A DNA stretch of 64,000 bases from NCBI RefSeq assembly GCF_014640675.1, contig NZ_BMHK01000004.1, forward strand, positions 62,001 through 126,000, read 5' to 3'. How positions within the stretch are numbered: the stretch's first letter is position 1; each line of letters begins with the position of its first letter. The DNA is from Novosphingobium endophyticum. Lineage in GTDB: Bacteria; Pseudomonadota; Alphaproteobacteria; Sphingomonadales; Sphingomonadaceae. Below are positions 40,898 to 49,819 of the stretch, one piece after another. The position numbers and the translations under genes were made by a program. Below the pieces are notes generated by a model. It was given only the letters and a program-made list of their open reading frames with translations. It ran no database searches and was not told the origin of the DNA.

Positions 40898-43183
40898 ATG
40901 CCCAGAATCATGCTCGCGCTCGGCGCGGCACCGCTCGCCCTGTTTCCCCTCGCCGCCCATGCGGAGGAGGAGGCGCTGCCTGCCGGTGCCATCCTTGTTG
41001 TCGGCCAGACCGAGAAGGCCATCAGCATCGAACCGCGCGGCCTTTCGGTCAGCCTCGGCGAGGAACAGTTCGAGGGTGTGAATGCCCAGAACGTCGAGGA
41101 CCTGATGAAGTACGCGCCCGATTTCTTCGTGCGTAAACGCTATGCCGGCGATTCCAACGGCGTGCCCGGCTTTCGTGGCACGCACTCCACCCAGAGCGCG
41201 CGCACGCTGGTGATGGTCGATGGCTTCACGGTGTCGAACTTCCTCGGCAATTCCTTCGGCTTCGCGCCCAAATGGGGCGTTGTCGGGCCGGGCGAGGTCG
41301 CGCAGTTCGACATCGTCTATGGCCCCTATTCGGCGCGCTATGCAGGCAACTCGATGGGCGGGATCGTCAACATCACCACCCGCTCGCCGGAGAGGACCGA
41401 GGCATTCGCGACCGTGCAGGGCCTTGCGCAGAGTTACGACCAGTTCGGCACGGACGAGACATACCGGGGCTATTCGGCGGAGGCCGGATTCGGCTTTCGG
41501 CAGAAGGACGGGCCGTGGTCGGTGCGCATGTCCGGGCGCCGCTTTCGCAACGACGGGCACCCGCAGGGTTTCTACGGCCTTGCCCGCTCGACCAGCACCG
41601 CCCCCGCCACCGAAGTGACGGGTGCGGTGTTCGATCCGAAGCAGGGCCAGTCCTTCGCGCCGGGCAGTGCAGGCCGGCCGATCTTCGCCGCGCAGAGCCT
41701 CGCCGCGATCACGCAGGATCAGGCGAAGCTGCGCGTCGGATACGACGGCGCTTCGGGGGTGACCGGCAAGCTGCTGGTGGCCTACTGGCATAATCTCGAC
41801 AGCCAGACCAAGCCCGACTGCTACCTGCGCGATGCCTCGGGCGATGCGGTCTGCGAGGGTCTCGTGTCATTCGAAGGGCAGACATACAATGCGAGCGGTG
41901 CGAAATGGTCGCGCACGGTGCGTGACGAGCTGCTTGTCGGGCTCAGGATCGGCGCCCCGCTTTCCGATGCGGTGCATGTGCAGGCCAATGTCTCGACCTA
42001 CCAGATCCTGCGTTCGGATGGCTTTGCTTCGAACGGCTATGCGACCGGCGCCAGTAACGGGGCGGGCACGCTGGCGCGGCATGGGCCGACCTACTGGTGG
42101 ACCGGCGAACTGGCGCTGACTGCCGATCTCGGCGATGCCGAACTGGCGGCAGGCGGCAGCGCCAATCTCTACGCGACCTATGCCACCAACTACTCGCTGG
42201 ACCACTGGCGCAGCGATGAAGGCAGGGCGATCTCCACCCGCACTTTCGGCAAGACCCGCAATCTCGCCGCCTGGGCAGAGCTGCGCGCGCCGCTCGATGC
42301 GGTGACGCTGACGCTGGGCGCCCGCGTCGAGGACTGGCGCGCCTTCGATGGCGGCATCGGCACCGTGGTCGCGGAGGAGCCGGTTTTCGACGGGTACGAC
42401 AACCGCCATGGGACGGCTTTGCAGCCCAAGGCCTCGCTCGAATGGGCGATTGACCCGGATACGAGCCTGCAGCTCAGCCTCGCCAAGGCGACGCGCTTCC
42501 CCACCGTGGGTGAGCTGTTCCAGGGCAGCCTCGATGAAAACGGCATGCTCGACGGGGAGAGTTTCGATCCCGGTCTGAAGCCGGAACGATCAACCGACGC
42601 CAACCTTCTGCTCGCGCATGATTTCGGTTCGTTCAAGCTGACGGGTTCGGTGTTCTGGCAAAGGGTGAAGGACACGATCTTCTCGTTCACCGGCTTCAAC
42701 GCGCAGGGTTTCAGGACCTCGAACTACAAGAACATCGACGTGACCCGACAATACGGCATCGAACTGATCGCCGAAGCGCGGGACGTGATCGTGCCCGGCC
42801 TGGACATCGACGCCAACGCGGCATGGATCGATTCCGTCACCGTGCGCAACGATGGCGCGCCGGAGGCGGAGGGCGTGCAGTTCCCGCGTATCCCGCGCTG
42901 GCGGGTGAACGGCACCGTTCGCTACCGCGTGGCGGAGCCGGTGATGGTCGCGATCGGCATGCGCTATGCCAGCCGGCCGAACACCGACCTGCCTGGCCTC
43001 CAGCGCGGGGATACGTTCGGCTATACCTCCGAACTCTTCGCGCTCGATGCCAGGATCAACTGGGTCGTGACCGGGCAGCTCCGCGTGAGCGCCGGGGTGG
43101 ACAACATCACCAATGACCGCGCCTGGGTCTATCATCCCTTCCCGCAGCGCAGCTTCCAGCTCGAAGCGGGGTGGAAGCTGTGA
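40898..43183 (+). CDS. TonB-dependent outer membrane receptor
   Basis: 761 residues. The signal peptide MPRIMLALGAAPLALFPLAA ends in HAEE. A plug domain follows, with NVEDLMKYAPDFFVRKRYAG, VMVDGFTVSNFLGNSFG and ARYAGNSMGGIVNITTRSP. A 22-stranded barrel fills the rest, with the receptor signature near TDANLLLAHDFGSFKLTGSV and a late ASRPNTDLPGLQRGDTFGY. The C-terminus is QLEAGWKL, slightly unusual in ending with Leu rather than Phe. With DUF2946 and PepSY neighbours a copper, iron or siderophore ligand is likely, but the substrate cannot be read. The plug looks complete. Confidence 0.93.
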   Translation: MPRIMLALGAAPLALFPLAAHAEEEALPAGAILVVGQTEKAISIEPRGLSVSLGEEQFEGVNAQNVEDLMKYAPDFFVRKRYAGDSNGVPGFRGTHSTQSARTLVMVDGFTVSNFLGNSFGFAPKWGVVGPGEVAQFDIVYGPYSARYAGNSMGGIVNITTRSPERTEAFATVQGLAQSYDQFGTDETYRGYSAEAGFGFRQKDGPWSVRMSGRRFRNDGHPQGFYGLARSTSTAPATEVTGAVFDPKQGQSFAPGSAGRPIFAAQSLAAITQDQAKLRVGYDGASGVTGKLLVAYWHNLDSQTKPDCYLRDASGDAVCEGLVSFEGQTYNASGAKWSRTVRDELLVGLRIGAPLSDAVHVQANVSTYQILRSDGFASNGYATGASNGAGTLARHGPTYWWTGELALTADLGDAELAAGGSANLYATYATNYSLDHWRSDEGRAISTRTFGKTRNLAAWAELRAPLDAVTLTLGARVEDWRAFDGGIGTVVAEEPVFDGYDNRHGTALQPKASLEWAIDPDTSLQLSLAKATRFPTVGELFQGSLDENGMLDGESFDPGLKPERSTDANLLLAHDFGSFKLTGSVFWQRVKDTIFSFTGFNAQGFRTSNYKNIDVTRQYGIELIAEARDVIVPGLDIDANAAWIDSVTVRNDGAPEAEGVQFPRIPRWRVNGTVRYRVAEPVMVAIGMRYASRPNTDLPGLQRGDTFGYTSELFALDARINWVVTGQLRVSAGVDNITNDRAWVYHPFPQRSFQLEAGWKL

Positions 43184-44565
43184 GCGCGCGCACCGAACGC
43201 TGGTATCGGGCGGTCTGGCGCTGGCATTTCTATGCCGGGCTGCTGTGCGTGCCGTTCGTGCTGTGGCTTTCGGTGACGGGCGGGATCTACCTGTTCAAGC
43301 CGCAGATCGAGAGCGTGCTCTACGCGCCCTACCGTCATGTCGCGAGTGGCGGCGCGCCGATGCTTTCGCCCGATGCCATCGCAGCCAGGGCGGTCGAGGC
43401 AGTGCCGGGATCGGTGCTGCACAAGTACGTCCTGCCCGAAGCGGCGGACGACGCCGTGCAGGTTCTCGTCGGCAGCGGCGCGAAGGATACGCGGGTCTGG
43501 GTCCACCCTCAGACCGGCGAAGTGCTGTACAAGGTGGCGGAGGAGGGCCGGCTGATGCGCGTCGTCTCCCGCCTCCACGGCGAACTGCTGGCGGGCAGCC
43601 GAGGCTCGGCGCTGGTCGAGGCGGCGGCGTGCTGGACGGTGGTGATGCTCATCACCGGCCTGTTCCTGTGGTGGCCGCGCCAGACCGCCGGCCGGCTGGG
43701 CGGCGTGTTCTGGCCGCGCCTGCGCATGGGGAGCAGCGTGTTCTGGCGGGATATCCATGCCGTCACCGGTCTGTGGATCAGCGTGGGCGCGCTGTTCCTC
43801 ATCGCCTCGGGCCTGCCCTGGGCGATGGCCTGGGGCGACTATTTCCGGGAAGTGCGCCAGATCACCGGCACGGCGGAGGGCAGGCAGGACTGGTCCGCCG
43901 GTTCGGCCGCCGACGCGCGGGAGCGCGCGGCGGCCGATGCCGGGACGCGGGCGATGATGTCCGAACACGCGGAGCATCGCGGCATGACCATGGTGCACAT
44001 GGCGCCGGAGCCGGCCGCGCTCGACGCCGTTGTTCGCCGCGCGGAAGGGCTCGGCTTCGTCGCTCCGGTCGAAGTCAGCCCGCCCACCACCCACGGGGCG
44101 CCGTGGCAGGTGCGTAGTCAGGCGCCGAACCGCCCGAAGCGCGATAGCGCGGAAGTCGCTGGCGATGGCAGCCTGATCGGCGTGCAGCGCTTTGCCGACC
44201 GGCACTGGATCGACCGTGCCGTCAGTTACGGCGTGGCGATCCACGAAGGGGCGTGGCGGGGGCTGGCCAACCAGCTTGTGAACCTTGCGGTGCTGCTCGG
44301 TCTCGTGACCTTGTCGCTATCGAGCGTGGTCCTGTGGTGGCGCCGCCGGCCGACCGGCATGCTCGGCGCGCCGTCTTCGCTCGCGCCTTTGCGCCATAGC
44401 TGGGCGCTGGTCGCGCTGGTCGTGATGCTGGCGGTGCTCATGCCGCTGTTCGGCGCGTCGCTGGCGCTGGCCGTCGCCGCCGAATGGGCGCTCAAGCGCG
44501 CGGCGCCGCGTTTCGGCGGCTGGATGGGATGGCGCGGGACGAAGGCCTTGCGTGCGAGGCCTTAG
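43180..44565 (+). CDS. PepSY domain-containing membrane protein
   Basis: 461 residues from the GTG at 43180, which overlaps the receptor stop as GTGA; a GTG at 43171 is possible. Four membrane helices are seen (LCVPFVLWLSVTGGIYLF, WTVVMLITGLFLWWP, WISVGALFLIASGLPWAM, LALVVMLAVLMPLFG region), with large periplasmic loops carrying PepSY-like segments. The pattern is that of the PiuB/PepSY_TM family that accompanies siderophore receptors, probably reducing or moving the metal complex at the inner membrane. A hairpin lies in its last codons. Confidence 0.9.
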   Translation: MSARTERWYRAVWRWHFYAGLLCVPFVLWLSVTGGIYLFKPQIESVLYAPYRHVASGGAPMLSPDAIAARAVEAVPGSVLHKYVLPEAADDAVQVLVGSGAKDTRVWVHPQTGEVLYKVAEEGRLMRVVSRLHGELLAGSRGSALVEAAACWTVVMLITGLFLWWPRQTAGRLGGVFWPRLRMGSSVFWRDIHAVTGLWISVGALFLIASGLPWAMAWGDYFREVRQITGTAEGRQDWSAGSAADARERAAADAGTRAMMSEHAEHRGMTMVHMAPEPAALDAVVRRAEGLGFVAPVEVSPPTTHGAPWQVRSQAPNRPKRDSAEVAGDGSLIGVQRFADRHWIDRAVSYGVAIHEGAWRGLANQLVNLAVLLGLVTLSLSSVVLWWRRRPTGMLGAPSSLAPLRHSWALVALVVMLAVLMPLFGASLALAVAAEWALKRAAPRFGGWMGWRGTKALRARP

Positions 44566-44609
44566 CGACTAAGGCAGGCGGGGCCATGCCGGAGCAGGAG
44601 TGAGAACGC

Positions 44610-45383
44610 ATGTCATCGACCGTCGAAATCCGCCGGCGCGGCCACGTCGCCGAGATCGTGTTCTCGCGTCCGCCGCACAATTTCGCCTCGCCCACGTTGC
44701 TGGCCGAGATCGCCGATGCCGTTGTGCTGTGCGACGATAACCTGGAAGTGCGCTGCACGGTGCTCGCGTCCGAGGGCAAGAGCTTTTGTGCCGGCGCCGA
44801 TCTTGCCGGCGACGAGGACGTCACGGGCGAGGCTGGCATGGACACCATCGGCCAATTCTATGTCCAGGCAGAGCGTCTGTTCCGGCGCCGCAAACCGATG
44901 GTCGCGGCGGTGCAGGGGGCCGCGATCGGCGCGGGGCTTGGCCTTGCGCTTGCCGCGGACTTCCGCGTCGCCGGGCCTGCCGCCCGGTTTTCCGCCAACT
45001 TCGTGCGGCTGGGATTCCATCCCGGCTTCGCGATCACCGTCACGTTGCCCCGGCTGATCGGCGAGGCGCGCGCGGGCTGGATGATGCTTTCGGCCGAGCG
45101 GGTAAAGGCCGACCGGGCGCTGGAGTGGGGCCTTGCCGACCGCGTGGCGGAAGCCGACTTGCTGATCGAGGAAGCACACGCGATGGCGGCGGAGATCGCG
45201 GCCAACGCGCCGCTGGCGCTGCTTTCGGTGCGCGAGACCTGGATCGGCGGGCTGGCGGACCGGGCGGCGGCGGCCATGCGCCGCGAACATACCGAACAGT
45301 CCGCGCTCAAGGCGACCGATGACTATGCCGAAGGTGTCGCCGCGGTCTTCGAGCGCCGCGAGGCCAGGTTCGTCGGCCGTTGA
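44610..45383 (+). CDS. Enoyl-CoA hydratase/isomerase family protein
   Basis: 257 residues, the usual crotonase length. SFCAGADLAGDEDV is the oxyanion strand, and QGAAIGAGLGLALAADFRVA and FSANFVRLGFHPGFAITVTL follow. The second loop has Gly-Phe-His-Pro, where hydratases carry a catalytic Glu, so the chemistry may be isomerase-like. It is convergent with tesB and lies at the edge of the beta-oxidation island. The substrate is unknown. Confidence 0.9.
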   Translation: MSSTVEIRRRGHVAEIVFSRPPHNFASPTLLAEIADAVVLCDDNLEVRCTVLASEGKSFCAGADLAGDEDVTGEAGMDTIGQFYVQAERLFRRRKPMVAAVQGAAIGAGLGLALAADFRVAGPAARFSANFVRLGFHPGFAITVTLPRLIGEARAGWMMLSAERVKADRALEWGLADRVAEADLLIEEAHAMAAEIAANAPLALLSVRETWIGGLADRAAAAMRREHTEQSALKATDDYAEGVAAVFERREARFVGR

Positions 45384-45387
45384 TACG

Positions 45388-46248
45388 TCAGCCTTTTTCG
45401 CGCAGCCTTATCAACCCTTCCTGCGCGACGCTGGCGACGAGCCTGCCCGCGCGGTCGAAGATCTGCCCTCGCGCGAAGCCGCGCGCGTGGCCAGCCCAGG
45501 GGCTTTCCATGGCATAGAGCAGCCAGTCGTCGATCGGCGGCGTCTCGTGGAACCAGATCGCGTGGTCGAGGCTGGCGCCCTGAAGCCGGGGCGAGAAGAA
45601 CTTGACCGGGTGAGGCAGCACTGCGGTCGTCAGCAGCGCGAAGTCGCTGGCGTAGGCGAGGAGCACGCGCCGCAGCGCCGGTTCCGGTTCGATCGCCCCG
45701 GTGAGGCGTAACCAGGCATATTGCGAAGCGGGGCCGGTCGCGTCGGTCGAGGACGGTCCGATACGGAGGTCGAAGGCGGCCAGCCGGTCCCGCAGGGCCG
45801 GCGGCAGCGGCGCGCCGCTCGCCTTCAGCGCGGAAACCAGGTCGATGCACTGCTCGGGCGGCAGCGTCTCCGGCATCCCCTCCGCGTGGGCCAAGCCGTC
45901 CTCGGCCCGCTGGAAGGAAGCGGCGAGGTTCAGGATCGGCAGGCCGCCTTGCATCGCGACGACGCGGCGATTGGCGAAGCTGCCGCCATCGAAATCGCGC
46001 AGCACCCGGTAGATGATCGGGCGCATGGTATCGCCGGCGCGCAGGAAATAGGCGTGGAGCGAGTGCGCGCAAAGGGTCTCGCGCACGCTCCGGCCGGCGG
46101 CGGCCAGCGCCTGCGCGATGACCTGTCCGCCGAAAACGCGGCCCGGGCTTTCGGCACAGGCGCCGCCGCGAAACAGGTCGGTGTCGAGTTCTTCCACCAG
46201 CAGCAGGCGGCACAGATCCTCGGCAGGCGCGACGGGACTTTCAGCCAT
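45388..46248 (-). CDS. tesB: Acyl-CoA thioesterase II
   Basis: 286 residues from MAESPVAPAEDLCRLL. It is a double hot-dog protein with GRVFGGQVIAQALAAAGRSV, LHAYFLRAGDTMRPIIYRVL and SPRLQGASLDHAIWFHET. The catalytic Asp/Thr/Gln set is consistent with TesB. The enzyme releases free fatty acids from medium- and long-chain acyl-CoAs. Its start overlaps the end of the MerR gene by 8 bases, so it is the third gene of fadD-merR-tesB. The frame is open upstream of 46248 only as a shadow of merR. Confidence 0.93.
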   Translation of the reverse strand: MAESPVAPAEDLCRLLLVEELDTDLFRGGACAESPGRVFGGQVIAQALAAAGRSVRETLCAHSLHAYFLRAGDTMRPIIYRVLRDFDGGSFANRRVVAMQGGLPILNLAASFQRAEDGLAHAEGMPETLPPEQCIDLVSALKASGAPLPPALRDRLAAFDLRIGPSSTDATGPASQYAWLRLTGAIEPEPALRRVLLAYASDFALLTTAVLPHPVKFFSPRLQGASLDHAIWFHETPPIDDWLLYAMESPWAGHARGFARGQIFDRAGRLVASVAQEGLIRLREKG

Positions 46249-46672
46249 CGCGGCTTTCCGGGGCGTCCGCCGATGCGCGTTGCAACCAGTCCTTCGTCTC
46301 CTGTTCGATCCGGCCCAGCTCTTCGAGCGTCTGTTCAATAGCGCGTTTCTGGCGGTGCAGTTCGACGATGCGCTGGCTCACTTTCACGAGGAGCTGGCGC
46401 ATTTGCTCCACATGTTCGGGGTCGACATCGTAGAGGTCGAGGAATTCCTTGATCTCGCGGATGCTGAAGCCCAGCCGCTTGCCGCGCAGGATCAGCTGCA
46501 TGCGGCCGAGTTCACGCTTGCCGTAGATGCGCGTCGTGCCCACGCGCCGGGGAGCGATCAGGCCCTTGTCCTCGTAGAAGCGCAAGGTGCGCATGGTGAC
46601 GCCGAGGCGTTCGGCGGCCTCGTGGATGCCGAGCATCTCGGGCGTTTCGGCTGTCGCCTCCATACCGCTCAT
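46241..46672 (-). CDS. MerR family regulator, probable control gene of the beta-oxidation island
   Basis: 143 residues. The helix-turn-helix and wing are MLGIHEAAERLGVTMRTLRF and YEDKGLIAPRRVGTTRIYG (about residues 13-50). The coiled coil has KRLGFSIREIKEFLDLYDVD and a long Gln/Glu/Arg-rich helix. No C-terminal metal-binding Cys is present, so it is not a metal sensor. The shape matches LiuR-type MerR regulators that control acyl-CoA catabolism in proteobacteria. It overlaps fadD upstream by 4 bases and tesB downstream by 8, so co-translation is likely. Confidence 0.87.
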   Translation of the reverse strand: MSGMEATAETPEMLGIHEAAERLGVTMRTLRFYEDKGLIAPRRVGTTRIYGKRELGRMQLILRGKRLGFSIREIKEFLDLYDVDPEHVEQMRQLLVKVSQRIVELHRQKRAIEQTLEELGRIEQETKDWLQRASADAPESRDG

Positions 46673-48375
46673 GGCCTCCGCCTCGCCGCTTCCTCTGCGA
46701 CGAGGTCCTTCTTCGAAAGCTTGCCGACCAGCGTCTTGGGCAGGCTTGCGCGGAATTCGATCGCGGAGGGCATCTCGATCTTGTTGAGGCGCGGCTGCAG
46801 GAACTCCAGCAGCGCCGCTTCGTCCAGCGACTCTCCCTCATGCAGCGCGACGAAGGCCTTGGGCGATTGCCCGCGATATTCGTCGGGTACGCCGATCACG
46901 ATGACCTCGGCCACCATCGGATGCTCGTAGATGGCGTCCTCGATCACGCGCGGGTAGACGTTGTACCCCCCGCACAGGATCAGGTCCTTGATCCTGTCGA
47001 CGAGGAAGAGATAGCCTTCCGCGTCGAGATAGCCGACGTCGCCCGTCCGCAATGCTCCGTAGATGAAGGTCTTGTCCGATTCTTCCTGACGGTTCCAGTA
47101 GCCCTTCATGACCTGCGGCCCGCGCGCGCAGACCTCGCCCTTCTCGCCCGTACCGAGGACCTGGTGCAGGTTGTCGGGATCGCGGATCTCCAGCGAGGTG
47201 CCGGGAAAGGCCGGGCCGCAGGAGTTTGCCTTGACCATGCCCTCGAGCGGATTGCAGGCAATGATCGGCGAGGCTTCGGTCAGCCCGTAGCCTTCGACCA
47301 CTTTGACGCCGGTCCGCTCCTCGAAGCGCTGGCGCACTTCCAGCGGCAGCGGCGCGCCGCCCGAGATGCACACGCGCACGCTGTCGAACTCGCCATGCAG
47401 GGAGACGCCGTTGAGGGCGGTGTAGAGCGTGGGCACGCCGAAGAACTGCGTGGGCTTGGTGCGCCGGCAGGTCGCGAGGAAGGACTTCATCTCGAAGCGG
47501 GGCAGCAGGATCATCTCCGCCGCCGTGTCGACCGAGTAGTTGAGCACCGTCGTCAGCGCGAAGACGTGAAACAGCGGAAGGACGCCCAGCGTGCGCTCCT
47601 GCTGGTCGGGCATGTGGCCGACGTGGGCGATCATCTGCGCGCTGTTGGCCGCCAGGTTGGCGTGGCTGAGCATCGCGCCCTTGGGAACGCCGGTGGTGCC
47701 GCCGGTATATTGCAGCACGGCGAGGTCATGCGCGGAGCGCTCGACCGGGTCGGGTTCGGCATCGCGGGCGATCAGGTCGGCGAAGCGTACGAAACGCAGA
47801 TCGTGCGGTTCGTGGACGATGTCGCGGCGCTTGAGCAACTGGAAGGCGCGGCGCTTGATCGCCGGAAGCGCATCGGCGAAGGGGCAGACCACGACGCGCG
47901 AAAGAGTGCCCTTCCCGACGAGCGGCGCGATTTTCGGTAACGACATGGCAAGGTCCGAGGCGATCATCACGCTCGCACCCGAATCCTCGACCTGATGTGC
48001 CAGCTCGCGCTCGGTGTAGAGCGGATTGAAGTTCACCACGACGCCGCCGATGCGCAGGATCGCGAAGTAGCAGACCACGTAGTAGGGCGTATTGGGCAGG
48101 CACAGTCCCACCCGTGTTCCGGGCTTCACGCCGAGGTCCTGAAGTCCGCGCGCTGCCTTGCGCGCCAGATCGGCGACTTCGGCGTAAGTCCACTTGCGGC
48201 CCATGAAATCGATCGCGGGCCAATTGCCATGCCGCTCGGCCGCATGGTCGAGCAGGTCGGTGAGCAGCCGCGGAGAGATCGGCGGCATTTCCTCCGGCAC
48301 GAGGGAGGAGGGGGGCTGTGCCGGATGGGTCTTGCTTCCCGCGAGAGGGGCGCCGACGGTCTCCGCGGCGCCCAT
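46669..48375 (-). CDS. fadD: Long-chain fatty acid-CoA ligase
   Basis: 568 residues from MGAAETVGAPLAGSK. ANL-family motifs are all present: the ATP-binding P-loop AVLQYTGGTTGVPKGAML (about residues 208-225), VVEGYGLTEASPI, RTGDVGYLDAEGYLFLVDRI, KDLILCGGYNVYPRVIE, and the C-terminal Lys in PKTLVGKLSKKDLV. The enzyme activates long-chain fatty acids at the membrane using ATP and CoA. It is divergent from the thiolase operon. Its start overlaps a 40-codon ORF stop as TGATG; see that entry. Confidence 0.94.
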   Translation of the reverse strand: MGAAETVGAPLAGSKTHPAQPPSSLVPEEMPPISPRLLTDLLDHAAERHGNWPAIDFMGRKWTYAEVADLARKAARGLQDLGVKPGTRVGLCLPNTPYYVVCYFAILRIGGVVVNFNPLYTERELAHQVEDSGASVMIASDLAMSLPKIAPLVGKGTLSRVVVCPFADALPAIKRRAFQLLKRRDIVHEPHDLRFVRFADLIARDAEPDPVERSAHDLAVLQYTGGTTGVPKGAMLSHANLAANSAQMIAHVGHMPDQQERTLGVLPLFHVFALTTVLNYSVDTAAEMILLPRFEMKSFLATCRRTKPTQFFGVPTLYTALNGVSLHGEFDSVRVCISGGAPLPLEVRQRFEERTGVKVVEGYGLTEASPIIACNPLEGMVKANSCGPAFPGTSLEIRDPDNLHQVLGTGEKGEVCARGPQVMKGYWNRQEESDKTFIYGALRTGDVGYLDAEGYLFLVDRIKDLILCGGYNVYPRVIEDAIYEHPMVAEVIVIGVPDEYRGQSPKAFVALHEGESLDEAALLEFLQPRLNKIEMPSAIEFRASLPKTLVGKLSKKDLVAEEAARRRP

Positions 48376-48497
48376 CAGAACGTCACCCGCTTGCCGAGGG
48401 AAAAGGCAGGCATGGCGGCGTCCGTGGGCGTGCCGTCGACCAGTATCGGTACCAGCGCGGCAACCCAAAGCGGTGTTGCGGATTTAAGAGACATCAT
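48375..48497 (-). CDS. Candidate 40-residue ORF, translationally coupled upstream of fadD
   Basis: The ATG at 48497 (a second ATG lies at 48494) starts MMSLKSATPLWVAALVPILV, which looks like a signal peptide. The ORF ends LGKRVTF with a terminal Phe, like the end of an outer-membrane barrel. Its stop overlaps the fadD ATG by one base. It may be a leader peptide, or the fused two ends of a deleted outer-membrane protein gene. Evidence is thin; a chance frame is possible. Confidence 0.3.
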   Translation of the reverse strand: MMSLKSATPLWVAALVPILVDGTPTDAAMPAFSLGKRVTF

Positions 48498-48594
48498 GTG
48501 TCAACTTTCCATCTTTCCCCCCGAATCCGGCCTGTGTTCCCGTGAGCGGCTCGCCGATCGGTTTCCTCGGTAATCCGGATAACGCAAAATCTGC

Positions 48595-48625
48595 TTGACG
48601 TATAGGGAAAGAATCGCACCCTAAG
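48595..48625 (+). promoter_or_regulatory. Candidate MerR-type long-spacer promoter of the thiolase operon
   Basis: TTGACG at 48595-48600 is followed 19 bases later by CCTAAG (48620-48625). Between and across them lies the dyad TAGGG (48603-48607), 11 bases, CCCTA (48619-48623). A dyad inside a 19-base spacer is the layout used by MerR activators, and a merR gene is in the divergent operon. The -10 is poor. Confidence 0.45.
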
Positions 48626-48682
48626 GGAAGAAGGTTCCGCGGCCCGCGGTACGACGGGCTGGTCCGCTCATGGAGACTGTGC

Positions 48683-49819
48683 ATGCAAAGCGTTGTGATC
48701 GCGGGTTACGCCCGTTCCCCGTTTCACCTTGCGGGCAAGGGTGCTCTGGCGCGCGTGCGGCCCGATGATCTCGCGGCCCAGGTGATTCGCGGGCTGATCG
48801 GAAAGACCGGCGTCGATCCGGCCGATGTCGAGGACCTGATCGTCGGCTGCGCTTTCCCAGAGGGCGAGCAGGGCCTCAACGTCGCGCGGCTGATCGGGCT
48901 GCTCGCGGATCTGCCGCTGAGCGTCGGCGGCATGACCGTGAACCGCTTCTGCGGTTCCTCGATGAGCGCGGTGCAGATCGCGATGGGCCAGATCGCGGTC
49001 GGCGCGGGCGACGTGTTCATCTGCGCCGGCGTGGAATCGATGAGCCGGGTGCCGATGATGGGCTTCAACCCGCTGCCCAATCCCGAACTGGCGAAGAAGA
49101 GCGCGGTTTACATGGGCATGGGCGAGACGGCCGAGAACGTCGCGGAGAAGTACCAGATCGGGCGTGCCGATCAGGAGGCGCTCGCGGTCGAGAGTCAGAA
49201 GCGCGCGGCGGCAGCGCGCGCGGCCGGCAAGCTCGCCGACGAGATCGTTCCGATCGAGACCAGGGGCGGCACCGTGAGCGAGGACGGCACCATTCGTCCC
49301 GATACGACTGCGGATGCGCTCGCCGGTCTCAAGCCGGCCTTCGACGCCAAGGGTTCCGTAACCGCCGGAACGTCCTCGCCGCTGACGGACGGAGCGAGCG
49401 CGGTGCTTGTCGCCACCGAGGACTATGCCCGCAAGCACAACCTGCCGATTCTGGCCCGGATCAAGTCGGTCAGCATCAGCGGCTGCGCGCCGGAGACCAT
49501 GGGCCTCGGCCCCATCGAAGCGAGCCGGAAGGCCATGGAGCGCGCCGGCATTACCGCCGCCGATCTCGATGTGGTCGAACTCAACGAGGCTTTCGCCAGC
49601 CAGGCGCTCGCCTGCATCAAGGACATTGGCCTCGATCCGGCGAAGACCAACATCGACGGCGGCGCGATCGCCATCGGTCACCCGCTCGGGGCGACGGGGG
49701 CGCGCATTGTCGGAAAAGCGGCCTCACTGCTCAAGCGCGAAGGCGGCAGGTACGCGCTCGCCACGCAGTGTATCGGCGGGGGTCAGGGCATCGCCACTAT
49801 CCTGGAGGCGGTGGAATGA
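48683..49819 (+). CDS. fadA: Acetyl-CoA acyltransferase (thiolase)
   Basis: 378 residues. The nucleophile Cys is C90 in NRFCGSSMSAVQ, the His is H333 in AIAIGHPLGATGAR, and the second Cys is C363 in TQCIGGGQG. NEAFASQAL is also conserved. It cleaves 3-ketoacyl-CoA in beta-oxidation. The C-terminus TILEAVE overlaps the next gene's start by 4 bases (ATGA), so thiolase and the multifunctional subunit are co-translated, as expected for a trifunctional-like complex. Confidence 0.94.
   Translation: MQSVVIAGYARSPFHLAGKGALARVRPDDLAAQVIRGLIGKTGVDPADVEDLIVGCAFPEGEQGLNVARLIGLLADLPLSVGGMTVNRFCGSSMSAVQIAMGQIAVGAGDVFICAGVESMSRVPMMGFNPLPNPELAKKSAVYMGMGETAENVAEKYQIGRADQEALAVESQKRAAAARAAGKLADEIVPIETRGGTVSEDGTIRPDTTADALAGLKPAFDAKGSVTAGTSSPLTDGASAVLVATEDYARKHNLPILARIKSVSISGCAPETMGLGPIEASRKAMERAGITAADLDVVELNEAFASQALACIKDIGLDPAKTNIDGGAIAIGHPLGATGARIVGKAASLLKREGGRYALATQCIGGGQGIATILEAVE

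Noticed and set aside
44542..44563. Terminator at the end of the PepSY gene
   Set aside because: AAGGCCT/AGGCCTT forms a 7-bp hairpin but lies inside the coding sequence and has no T-run.
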